A stretch of 5,825 nt of DNA, taken from positions 1 through 5,825 of the forward strand of contig PLYG01000541.1 of NCBI GenBank assembly GCA_003153335.1. The letters are read 5' to 3'. Position 1 is the first letter of the stretch. The number at the start of each line of letters is the position of its first letter. A program made the translations under genes and the position numbers. This stretch comes from Betaproteobacteria bacterium (GTDB taxonomy: Bacteria > Pseudomonadota > Gammaproteobacteria > Burkholderiales > Casimicrobiaceae). Below the pieces are notes generated by a model. The model worked only from the letters and a program-made list of their open reading frames with translations. It was not told where the DNA came from and ran no database searches. Below, in pieces: positions 1-5,317 of the stretch.

Positions 1-587
1 TGGGCGTGACCTGCGAGTCATGGGACGCGGCGCTGAAGAACACGCTGCGGCAGGCGCCCGACGTGATCCTGATCGGCGAAGTCCGCTCGCCGGAGACCAT
101 GGATCACGCGATCTCGTTCGCGGAAACGGGGCAGCTGTGTCTCGCAACGCTGCACGCGAACAACGCCAACCAGGCTATGGACCGGATTATCAACTTCTTC
201 CCCGCCGAGCGCCGCCAGCAATTGCTGATGGACTTGTCGCTGAACGTCCGCGCGTTCATTTCGCAGCGCCTGGTGCCGCGGCGCGACGGCCAGGGCCGGG
301 TTCCGGCTGTCGAGGTGATGCTGAACTCCCCGCTGGTTTCGGATCTGATCTTCAAGGGCGAGGTGAACGGCATCAAGGAAATCATGAAGCGCTCCCGTGA
401 ACTCGGCATGCAGACGTTCGACCAGGCGCTCTTCGAATTGTACGAAGGCGGAACCATCAGCTACGAAGACGCGTTGCGTAACGCCGACTCGCTCAATGAC
501 CTGCGGTTGCAGATCAAGCTGCACGGGCAGGAGGCAAAAGAGCGCAATGTGATGTCCGGGATCGAGCATCTGGGGATTGTCCAGTAG
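1..587 (+). CDS. pilU: PilU, type IV pilus retraction ATPase (3' part only)
   Basis: This is the C-terminal half of a PilT/PilU-family hexameric ATPase, a cytoplasmic motor at the base of the type IV pilus that works with PilT in retraction and twitching motility. The reading frame is open from base 3 and ends at TAG 585-587, giving 194 visible codons where the family has about 380 residues, so the Walker A and Asp-box half lies before the window. Visible signatures are the Walker B strand VILIGE (bases 63-80) followed by VRSPETMDHAISFAETG, the His box TLHANNANQAMDR (from base 147), and the C-terminal segment SRELGMQTFDQALFELYEGG. PilU is preferred over PilT because of the NALRNADS/LNDLRLQIKL stretch and the tail ending SGIEHLGIVQ, which resemble the longer PilU C-terminus. 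The GTG at base 6 is an internal valine codon, not a start. A non-coding repeat element begins 6 bases after the stop. Confidence 0.93.
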   Translation, partial: GVTCESWDAALKNTLRQAPDVILIGEVRSPETMDHAISFAETGQLCLATLHANNANQAMDRIINFFPAERRQQLLMDLSLNVRAFISQRLVPRRDGQGRVPAVEVMLNSPLVSDLIFKGEVNGIKEIMKRSRELGMQTFDQALFELYEGGTISYEDALRNADSLNDLRLQIKLHGQEAKERNVMSGIEHLGIVQ

Positions 588-593
588 TTCAAA

Positions 594-614
594 GGACAGA
601 GGACAGAGAACAGA
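594..614. repeat. Left tandem heptamer array, GGACAGA x3
   Basis: Three contiguous 7-base units are read directly: GGACAGA (594-600), GGACAGA (601-607) and GAACAGA (608-614). They start 6 bases after the pilU stop codon. Their reverse complement, TCTGTCC, is the unit of the array at 806-833, so the two arrays are inverted relative to each other. Confidence 0.85.
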
Positions 615-764
615 AGTTCGGCGCGCTCGGGGGAGGGCAGTTGGTTGGCTTCGTTGAGGCTTTCTCGCAATGGGCTTCAGGGTTCGATCCTTCGGTTCGG
701 CTGCCATACCTGCGACGAAAAGCCGCATTGCTTGCCTGAGTGACGAATTGGGTAGTTCCCTGCG

Positions 765-773
765 TGGTAATAT
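765..773 (+). promoter_or_regulatory. Candidate extended -10 promoter for the DUF971-ubi operon
   Basis: TGGTAATAT fits the extended -10 form TGn followed by TAATAT (768-773), one mismatch from TATAAT. There is no good -35 box at the usual spacing (GAATTG at 745-750 is poor). Transcription would begin near base 780, giving a leader of about 50 bases that includes the whole right-hand heptamer array. It is the best promoter-like string I see in the gap before the operon, but it is only a pattern match. Confidence 0.3.
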
Positions 774-805
774 CATCGCAAATGCCCCGGCCGAATCCTT
801 CGTTT

Positions 806-833
806 TCTGTCCTCTGACATCTGTCTTCTGCCA
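806..833. repeat. Right tandem heptamer array, TCTGTCC-type x4
   Basis: Four contiguous, degenerate 7-base units are read directly: TCTGTCC (806-812), TCTGACA (813-819), TCTGTCT (820-826) and TCTGCCA (827-833). The invariant part is TCTG. The last base of the fourth unit is the A of the downstream ATG, so the array replaces the usual ribosome-binding region and leaves no purine-rich Shine-Dalgarno before that gene. Confidence 0.85.
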
Positions 834-1204
834 TGGCTGGCCTCGACGCCAATACCCCCATCCCTACCGATATCAAGCTGCACCAGCAATCGCGGGTGAT
901 GGAAATCGCGTTCAAGAACGGTCGCCGGTTTGAGCTGCCATACGAGTATCTGCGCGTGTATTCACCATCGGCCGAAGTGCGCGGCCACGGCACCGGGCAG
1001 GGAGTGCTGCAAACGGGCAAGAAAAACGTGGGCATAGGCGAAATCGAAGCGGTCGGCCGCTATGCGGTGCGGCCGACTTTCACCGACGGCCACAATTCGG
1101 GCATTTACTCGTGGGAGTACCTGTTCATGCTGGGCGAGCGCCAGGAGCAGTTGTGGAACCAGTATCTCGAAAGCCTCAAAGAGGCGGGCGCGAGCCGCGA
1201 GTGA
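833..1204 (+). CDS. DUF971 family protein (GBBH-like N-terminal domain), stand-alone
   Basis: The protein has 123 residues and consists of a single DUF971 domain, the fold also found at the N-terminus of gamma-butyrobetaine hydroxylase and appended to some Mrp/ApbC-type Fe-S carriers. Family features are PTDIKLHQQSRVMEIAFKNGRRFELPYEYLRVYSPSAEVRGHG (residues 11-53), VGRYAVRPTFTDGH (74-87) and SGIYSWEYLFMLGE (89-102). It contains no cysteine: where zinc-binding members have C-x-C-x2-C, this one has S44, S46 and V49, although H87 is kept. It is probably cytoplasmic, with no signal peptide or membrane segment. The ATG at 833 is chosen because the MAGL...PTDI start matches related proteins as I recall them; the next Met (residue 23) would cut the domain. 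No Shine-Dalgarno is visible, since a TCTG heptamer array abuts the ATG. Its TGA lies 8 bases before the ubiE ATG, suggesting co-transcription. The biochemical role is unknown; position suggests a quinone-related one. Confidence 0.88.
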   Translation: MAGLDANTPIPTDIKLHQQSRVMEIAFKNGRRFELPYEYLRVYSPSAEVRGHGTGQGVLQTGKKNVGIGEIEAVGRYAVRPTFTDGHNSGIYSWEYLFMLGERQEQLWNQYLESLKEAGASRE

Positions 1205-1212
1205 GTCGAACG

Positions 1213-1947
1213 ATGGCCGAAACCGCAGACTTCGGATTCGAACAGGTCAGCCCGGCTGAAAAGACGCAACGCGTGCGCGGCGTCTTCGAGTCTGTTGCCG
1301 CCAAGTACGACGTGATGAACGACGTGATGTCGGCGGGCATGCACCGCCTGTGGAAACGCTTTGCGGTCGAGTTGGCCGGTGTGCGACCGGGCGCTCGGGT
1401 GTTGGACATTGCCGGAGGAACCGCCGACATGACCCGCTTGTTTTCCGACAAAGCGGGCCCAACTGGCGAAGTGTGGCTGACTGACATCAATGGGGCGATG
1501 CTCGCGGTCGGGCGCGACCGGATGCTTGATGCGGGGCGCAACGGCCCGGCGGCGCGGTGCGACGCGGAACGCCTGCCGTTTCCGGCCAACTATTTTGACG
1601 TGACGTGCATTGCATTCGGATTGCGCAACGTCACCCGCAAGGAAAACGCCCTGGCGGAAATGCGCCGGGTGCTCAAGCCGGGCGGCCGGGCCGTGGTCCT
1701 GGAGTTTTCGCGTATCGCCGCGCCGCTGCAGCCGGCTTACGACTGGTACAGCTTCAATGTGCTGCCGCGGATGGGCAAGCTGATTGCCGGCGACGAAGCG
1801 AGTTATCGCTATCTCGCCGAATCGATCAGAATGCATCCCGATCAGGAAACATTACAGGCGATGATGGAAGCGGCGGGTCTGGAACGGGTCGAATATTTCA
1901 ATCTGGCCGCTGGTTTGGTGGCTGTCCACCGAGGATACAAATTCTGA
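1213..1947 (+). CDS. ubiE: UbiE, ubiquinone/menaquinone C-methyltransferase
   Basis: This SAM-dependent class I methyltransferase (244 residues; E. coli UbiE has 251) adds the ring C-methyl group in ubiquinone synthesis, and acts on demethylmenaquinone where that is made. Family landmarks are VFESVAAKYDVMNDVMSAGMHRLWK (residues 24-48), SAM motif I VLDIAGGTADM (63-73), the acidic residue D91 after strand 2, CDAERLPFPANYFD (116-129), FGLRNVTRKENALAEMRRVLKPGG (135-158), and the terminal signatures SYRYLAESIRMHPDQETL (197-214) and VAVHRGYKF. In motif I the usual GTGD reads GTAD. ATG 1213 is taken as the start. An in-frame GTG at 1201 would add VSRT and overlap the DUF971 stop as GTGA; neither has a strong Shine-Dalgarno, so either is possible. 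The gene sits between DUF971 and the Tim44-like gene in the presumed ubi operon. Confidence 0.96.
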   Translation: MAETADFGFEQVSPAEKTQRVRGVFESVAAKYDVMNDVMSAGMHRLWKRFAVELAGVRPGARVLDIAGGTADMTRLFSDKAGPTGEVWLTDINGAMLAVGRDRMLDAGRNGPAARCDAERLPFPANYFDVTCIAFGLRNVTRKENALAEMRRVLKPGGRAVVLEFSRIAAPLQPAYDWYSFNVLPRMGKLIAGDEASYRYLAESIRMHPDQETLQAMMEAAGLERVEYFNLAAGLVAVHRGYKF

Positions 1948-1964
1948 CGGCTGCGGTTGTGCTT

Positions 1965-1969
1965 GGAGG
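1965..1969 (+). promoter_or_regulatory. Ribosome binding site deciding the Tim44-like gene start
   Basis: GGAGG stands 6 bases before ATG 1976. An in-frame TTG at 1970 directly abuts it and cannot be served by it, so this site supports the ATG and a 311-residue protein. Confidence 0.8.
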
Positions 1970-1975
1970 TTGAAG

Positions 1976-2911
1976 ATGAAACGAACTATCTTGATGTTGG
2001 CGGCGGTGTGCTCGGCCGCTCTCCTGGTCAGCCTGGACGCCGATGCACGTCGCCTCGGAGGCGGCCGCAGTTTTGGCGCCCCGCGCGACACGGTGACACA
2101 ACGGCAGGCCGCGCCCCAGCAAAGCGCTGTGCCAGCGCAGCCGGCCGCGCCGGCAAGCGCCGCCGCAGCGACCAAAGCGCCGGGTGCGGCGCCGGTGCCG
2201 GCGCCCCAGCCAGGCTGGAAGCGCTGGATGGGCCCCATTGCCGGCATTGCCGCAGGATTGGGTATCGCCGCGCTGATGTCGCACCTGGGACTGTCCGAAG
2301 CGTTCGGCAATTTCCTGTTGATCGCGCTGTTCGTCGTCGCGGCAATTATCATTTTCCGCCTGTTGTTCCGGCGGTCGCCGCCGCAGCCGCAGGGCCAGGG
2401 CATGCAATACGCGGGCGCCGGCTTGGGCGCAGGCGGTGGCCAGACGCCGGCCGGTTCCAACACGTCAGCGCCCATGTTTGGCGGCGCCGGCAATGCGATC
2501 GCCGATGCCGAGGCGCATGTGGCCCCATCGGCCAAGCCTTTCCCGCCGGGATTCGAGCCGGAACCGTTCGTGCAACAGGCCAAGCTCAACTTCGCGCGCC
2601 TGCAAGCGGCGTACGACCAGGCTGATACCTCGACGCTGCGCGAGGTGATGACACCCGAGATGTTTGCGGAAGTCGGGAACGATCTGGCCGCGCGCGCCAC
2701 GCACCATCCGACTGAAATCGTCACCCTCGCCGTGGAGATTCTCGAAGTAACGACGGAGAACGGCTTCCATTGGGCGAGTGTGCGCTTCACCGGTCTGTTG
2801 CGCGAAGACGGCGCGGAGACCGCGCAGTCTTTCGACGAAGCGTGGAATCTGAAAAAGCCGGTCACCGGTGAAACCGGCTGGCTGCTCGCCGGGATCCAGC
2901 AACTGCAATAA
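1976..2911 (+). CDS. Exported Tim44-like domain membrane protein
   Basis: The product is 311 residues long. It begins with a Sec-type signal peptide (MKRTILMLAAVCSAALLVSL, likely cleaved after ADA at residue 24). A mature start RRLGGGRSFG and an Ala/Pro-rich linker (about 43-79) follow, then two hydrophobic stretches (about 86-103 and 112-131) and a Gly-rich spacer (140-172). The C-terminal Tim44-like domain (about 190-311) contains FVQQAKLNFARLQAAYDQAD, LREVMTPEMFAEV and an ending of FDEAWNLKKPVTGETGWLLAGIQQLQ. The domain is related to the membrane-binding part of mitochondrial Tim44, but bacteria lack that import motor and the function of such proteins is not established. The gene starts 28 bases after ubiE, behind a strong Shine-Dalgarno, and is followed by ubiJ, so it is most likely in the same transcript. 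A role in membrane or quinone assembly is inference from location only. Confidence 0.88.
   Translation: MKRTILMLAAVCSAALLVSLDADARRLGGGRSFGAPRDTVTQRQAAPQQSAVPAQPAAPASAAAATKAPGAAPVPAPQPGWKRWMGPIAGIAAGLGIAALMSHLGLSEAFGNFLLIALFVVAAIIIFRLLFRRSPPQPQGQGMQYAGAGLGAGGGQTPAGSNTSAPMFGGAGNAIADAEAHVAPSAKPFPPGFEPEPFVQQAKLNFARLQAAYDQADTSTLREVMTPEMFAEVGNDLAARATHHPTEIVTLAVEILEVTTENGFHWASVRFTGLLREDGAETAQSFDEAWNLKKPVTGETGWLLAGIQQLQ
2856..2879 (+). other. Perfect 7-bp inverted repeat at the end of the Tim44-like gene
   Basis: AGCCGGT (2856-2862) is the reverse complement of ACCGGCT (2873-2879), and the loop holds a second palindrome, CACCGGTG (2863-2870). No T-run follows, so it does not look like an intrinsic terminator. 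It lies within codons for KPVTGETGW and may be chance from repeated Pro/Thr/Gly codons. Confidence 0.3.
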
Positions 2912-2985
2912 GAGCATAGCGCCCCGTTCCCTCCCCGGCGTCGAAGGCGGAACCAGGCGGCGGAGCGGCGCGCAGCCATTGGCAC

Positions 2986-3579
2986 ATGTCCGCACCCTCC
3001 TTCGCCCGGTTCGCACGCCACGCCGCCAACGCTGCCTGGCGCGACGTCGATTGGGCGCGTGCGCAACTCCAACCCCACGCAGGCAAGACCCTGCGGGTTC
3101 AAATCTGGCCTCTGGCATTTGCCGGTTTCACGCTGCAAATCTCGCCTGACGGCGACTGGGACGACGCAACCGCAACTAGCGGACAACAGGCGGACGCGAC
3201 CCTGCACCTCACGCCGGCAATGCTCCCACGCTTGGCAGCGGCGTTGGCAACCGCGCCGGACAAGCCGGGCGCCGCCATCGATCTGGACGGCGAATCCACG
3301 CTGGTTCAGACGCTGCGCGACCTCCTTGATGTGCTGCCGCTGGCGCTGGAAGAAAGACTGGCATCGCTGATTGGGCCGATCGCAGCGCACGGCAGCTCAA
3401 GGGCGATGCGGGCGCTGGCGTCGTGGCCGGGTTATGCCGCCGGGCGTATCGGCGCCGGTCTCGCCGCGTATCTGACCGAAGAAAGCGCTACCCTGCTCAA
3501 GCGCAGGACATTTGAAGCATTCGGGGACGAAGTGGCTGCGCTTCGGGAGCGCGTCGACCGTCTGGTCGAGGGCGCTTAA
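2986..3579 (+). CDS. ubiJ: UbiJ, SCP2-domain ubiquinone biosynthesis accessory factor
   Basis: This 197-residue protein matches UbiJ in length (201 in E. coli), domain plan and position just before ubiB. In E. coli UbiJ is a non-catalytic member of the soluble Ubi complex and binds lipid intermediates through its SCP2 (sterol-carrier-like) domain. Here the SCP2 part covers about residues 30-125: GKTLRVQIWPLAFAGFTLQIS, then ADATLHLTPAMLPRLAAALA and the strand AAIDLDGESTLVQTLRDLLDVL. IGPIAAHGSSRAMRALASW follows, and a C-terminal charged helix (about 163-195) is likely a coiled coil, as in other UbiJ proteins. Sequence identity to the enterobacterial protein is low, so the name rests on architecture and synteny. 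ATG 2986 is the first usable start after an in-frame TAG at 2917. Its Shine-Dalgarno is weak, with GGAG only at 2962-2965, too far upstream to be ideal. Confidence 0.82.
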   Translation: MSAPSFARFARHAANAAWRDVDWARAQLQPHAGKTLRVQIWPLAFAGFTLQISPDGDWDDATATSGQQADATLHLTPAMLPRLAAALATAPDKPGAAIDLDGESTLVQTLRDLLDVLPLALEERLASLIGPIAAHGSSRAMRALASWPGYAAGRIGAGLAAYLTEESATLLKRRTFEAFGDEVAALRERVDRLVEGA

Positions 3580-3603
3580 GACCGTGCAGTAACGCAGTAC
3601 CCT

Positions 3604-3618
3604 CCGACCTCGCGTCGG
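3604..3618 (+). other. Small hairpin in the ubiJ-ubiB gap
   Basis: CCGAC (3604-3608) pairs with GTCGG (3614-3618) around a 5-base loop. There is no following T-run, so it is not a convincing terminator. The 93-base gap is the longest inside the ubi cluster after the one containing the heptamers. Confidence 0.25.
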
Positions 3619-3660
3619 CATTGCTGCTGGACGTCGAGCGCCCAGTGGTGCCGTTTACCG

Positions 3661-3672
3661 TAAAATGGAGGG
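3661..3672 (+). promoter_or_regulatory. TAAAAT box and GGAGGG directly before the ubiB start
   Basis: TAAAAT (3661-3666) resembles a sigma-70 -10 box, with no clear -35 box 16-18 bases upstream. GGAGGG (3667-3672) is a strong Shine-Dalgarno string but ends exactly where the GTG start codon begins, leaving no spacer. If the box is a real promoter, transcription would start near 3672-3675 and produce a nearly leaderless ubiB message. It may instead be just the translation signal of a read-through transcript. Confidence 0.3.
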
Positions 3673-5208
3673 GTGCGTCATTTCCTTCGCCTATTCAGGA
3701 TCAGCCGCGTCGCGTTGCGCTACGGCTTCGATCAGCTTGCGCTGGAACGGGCGCCCGCGCTGCGCCGGCTGCTCGCAACGTTGCTGTTCTGGCGCGATTT
3801 GTCCGCGCCGCGCGGCGAGCGATTGCGGCTCGCACTGGAGGCCTTAGGCCCCATTTTTGTCAAGTTCGGGCAGGTGCTGTCCACGCGCCGCGACCTGCTG
3901 CCGACCGACATCGCCGACGAACTCGCCAAGCTGCAGGACCAGGTGCCCCCGTTTGCGGCCGACGAAGTCAACGCCACGCTGCTCCGGGCCTATGGTCGGC
4001 CGGTCGATGCGGTCTTCCGGAATTTCAATTTCGATGCGGCCGCCAGCGCGTCGGTCGCGCAGGTGCATTTCGCCGAATTGCCGCAGACCGACGGCGCCGG
4101 CACCTCCGTTGCCGTCAAAATCCTCCGCCCGGGCATCGCCGATGTGATTGCGCGTGACGTGGGGCTGTTGCGCGTGGCGGCGGGACTCGTCGAGCGGCTG
4201 TTTGCCGATGGCAAGCGGTTGCGGCCGCTGGAAGTCGTCGCCGAATTCGAGCGCCATCTCGAGGACGAACTCGACCTGATGCGCGAAGCGGCGAACTGCT
4301 CGCAGCTCAGGCGCAATTTCGCACGTTCAACGCTGCTGCTGGTGCCGCAAGTGCATTGGGATTGGTGCCGCACCGAAGTGATGGTGATGGAGCGCATGCA
4401 CGGCGTGCCGGTGAGCCAGGTCGAGCGGCTGCGCGAAGCGGGCGTCGATATCCCACTGCTGGCCAGAACCGGCGTCGAGATCTTTTTCATGCAGGTGTTC
4501 CGCGATGGTTTTTTTCACGCCGACATGCATCCGGGCAATGTCCAGGTTTCGATCGATCCGGCGAACAAGGGCCGCTACATTGCCCTCGACTTCGGCATAA
4601 TGGGCACGCTGTCCGATTCCGATAAGCAGTACCTGGCCATCAACTTTATCGCATTCTTCCGGCACGACTACCGGCGGGTGGCGAGCGCGCACATCGAATC
4701 GGGCTGGGTGCCCAAAGATACGCGGGTCGACGAGCTGGAGTCGGCGATTCGCGCGGTCTGCGAGCCGGTATTCGGCAAGCCGCTGAAGGACATTTCGCTG
4801 GGCATCGTGCTGCTGCAGTTGTTCCGCGCCTCGCGGCGCTTCAATGTCGAGATTCAGCCGCAGCTCGTGCTGCTGCAAAAGACGCTGCTCAATGTCGAAG
4901 GCCTGGGTCGGCAACTGTATCCGGAACTAGACTTGTGGCAGACGGCGAAGCCGTACCTGGAACGGTGGATGGAAAAACAGATCGGCCCCGAGGCGTTCTT
5001 CCGGCGCATGGAGCAGGAAGCGCCGTATTGGATCGACGTGGTGCCGCAACTGCCGCGGCTGCTCCTGCAGGCGCTCACCGAGCAATCGGCCGCGCAATCG
5101 ACGCGCCAGACCCAGGCAAACAGTCGTGACCGGCTGTTCGTGAGGCTCAACATGCTGCTGCTTGTGGCCGGACTGATTGTGGTCTGCGCATTGATCATCT
5201 GGCGTTGA
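3673..5208 (+). CDS. ubiB: UbiB, ADCK/ABC1-family ATPase for ubiquinone biosynthesis
   Basis: UbiB is an atypical protein-kinase-like ATPase anchored in the inner membrane and required for ubiquinone synthesis; it probably helps extract or present lipid intermediates. The 511-residue product (E. coli 546) shows the family set: the KxGQ motif FVKFGQVLSTRRD (residues 62-74), the Ala-rich nucleotide loop AAASASVAQVH (122-132), VAVK with K149, ELDLMREAAN (199-208), the catalytic segment FFHADMHPGN (280-289, D284 and N289) and the metal-binding LDFGIMG (305-311, D306). A single C-terminal membrane helix spans about 493-509; longer members often have two. GTG 3673 is the only start that keeps the conserved N-terminus RLFRISRVALRYGFD, because an in-frame TAA lies at 3661, yet GGAGGG touches it without a spacer. 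TTG 3715 would lose part of that segment. It is the last gene of the cluster; tat genes, which follow it in E. coli, are absent. Confidence 0.96.
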   Translation: MRHFLRLFRISRVALRYGFDQLALERAPALRRLLATLLFWRDLSAPRGERLRLALEALGPIFVKFGQVLSTRRDLLPTDIADELAKLQDQVPPFAADEVNATLLRAYGRPVDAVFRNFNFDAAASASVAQVHFAELPQTDGAGTSVAVKILRPGIADVIARDVGLLRVAAGLVERLFADGKRLRPLEVVAEFERHLEDELDLMREAANCSQLRRNFARSTLLLVPQVHWDWCRTEVMVMERMHGVPVSQVERLREAGVDIPLLARTGVEIFFMQVFRDGFFHADMHPGNVQVSIDPANKGRYIALDFGIMGTLSDSDKQYLAINFIAFFRHDYRRVASAHIESGWVPKDTRVDELESAIRAVCEPVFGKPLKDISLGIVLLQLFRASRRFNVEIQPQLVLLQKTLLNVEGLGRQLYPELDLWQTAKPYLERWMEKQIGPEAFFRRMEQEAPYWIDVVPQLPRLLLQALTEQSAAQSTRQTQANSRDRLFVRLNMLLLVAGLIVVCALIIWR

Positions 5209-5219
5209 TTGTTGCGTTC

Positions 5220-5242
5220 ACGCGCGGCGTCTGCTGGCGCGT
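5220..5242. other. GC-rich dyad between ubiB and potA
   Basis: ACGCGC (5220-5225) and GCGCGT (5237-5242) form a perfect 6-bp inverted repeat with an 11-base loop. It starts 11 bases after the ubiB stop and its right arm ends 18 bases before the TACAAT box. It could be a weak hairpin ending ubiB transcripts, though no T-run follows, or an operator over the -35 region of the potA promoter. In GC-rich DNA such a dyad can also arise by chance. Confidence 0.3.
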
Positions 5243-5257
5243 AGGGCGGTGGAATTT

Positions 5258-5266
5258 TGCTACAAT
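5258..5266 (+). promoter_or_regulatory. Extended -10 promoter for potA
   Basis: TGC followed by TACAAT (5261-5266) matches an extended -10 element with one mismatch in the hexamer. The surrounding AATTTTGC...ATCGATTTGTTTT stretch is clearly more A/T-rich than the genes on either side. No good -35 hexamer is seen at 16-18 bases, as is common for extended -10 promoters. Transcription would start near 5273, about 45 bases before the potA ATG. Confidence 0.55.
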
Positions 5267-5317
5267 CGATTTGTTTTACTCGCAGAAATCTCAACTCAAA
5301 TCCGGTCTTCAAACTCG

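Larger units (their letters stand above)
594..833. other. Intergenic element bounded by inverted heptamer arrays
   Basis: The gap between pilU and the next gene is almost exactly filled by two opposed heptamer arrays and a core of about 190 bases (615-805). Aligning the left array, reverse-complemented, with the first three right-hand units gives 17 of 21 matching positions, so a transcript could form an imperfect 21-bp stem closing a large loop. I see no convincing coding sequence in the core: open frames on both strands run into neighbouring genes out of frame or resemble no family. The layout resembles a small non-autonomous repeat element (REP- or MITE-like), but one copy in one window cannot prove mobility. 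No target-site duplication is evident. The core contains a candidate extended -10 box. Confidence 0.4.

Noticed and set aside
461..670. A - strand peptide with LPSPERAELLFSVL, which resembles the start of small addiction-module antitoxins
   Set aside because: The similarity is short, part of it is encoded by the heptamer array, and the frame continues antisense into pilU. No toxin partner is present.
678..695. GGGTTCGATCC, resembling a tRNA T-loop or a tRNA-derived attachment site
   Set aside because: The flanking bases do not form a proper T-stem, and I could find no anticodon arm or acceptor stem around it.
18..776. A 252-codon open frame on the - strand over pilU and the intergenic element
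   Set aside because: It is antisense to conserved PilU sequence and has low-complexity composition with no recognisable motif.
594..833. Retron- or CRISPR-like reading of the repeats
   Set aside because: There is no reverse transcriptase or cas gene nearby, and the repeats are contiguous degenerate heptamers without spacers.
670..933. An 87-codon + strand frame beginning in the intergenic core
   Set aside because: It runs out of frame into the DUF971 gene, has no Shine-Dalgarno, and includes translated heptamer sequence. It has no family resemblance.
1852..3390. A 512-codon open frame on the - strand across ubiE, the Tim44-like gene and ubiJ
   Set aside because: It is antisense to three recognisable genes, and its translation is rich in Arg, Ala, Pro and Cys with no family resemblance. 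Long antisense frames are expected in GC-rich DNA.
3604..3626. Possible intrinsic terminator between ubiJ and ubiB
   Set aside because: The stem has only 5 bp and no T-run follows, so it does not meet the pattern of an intrinsic terminator.
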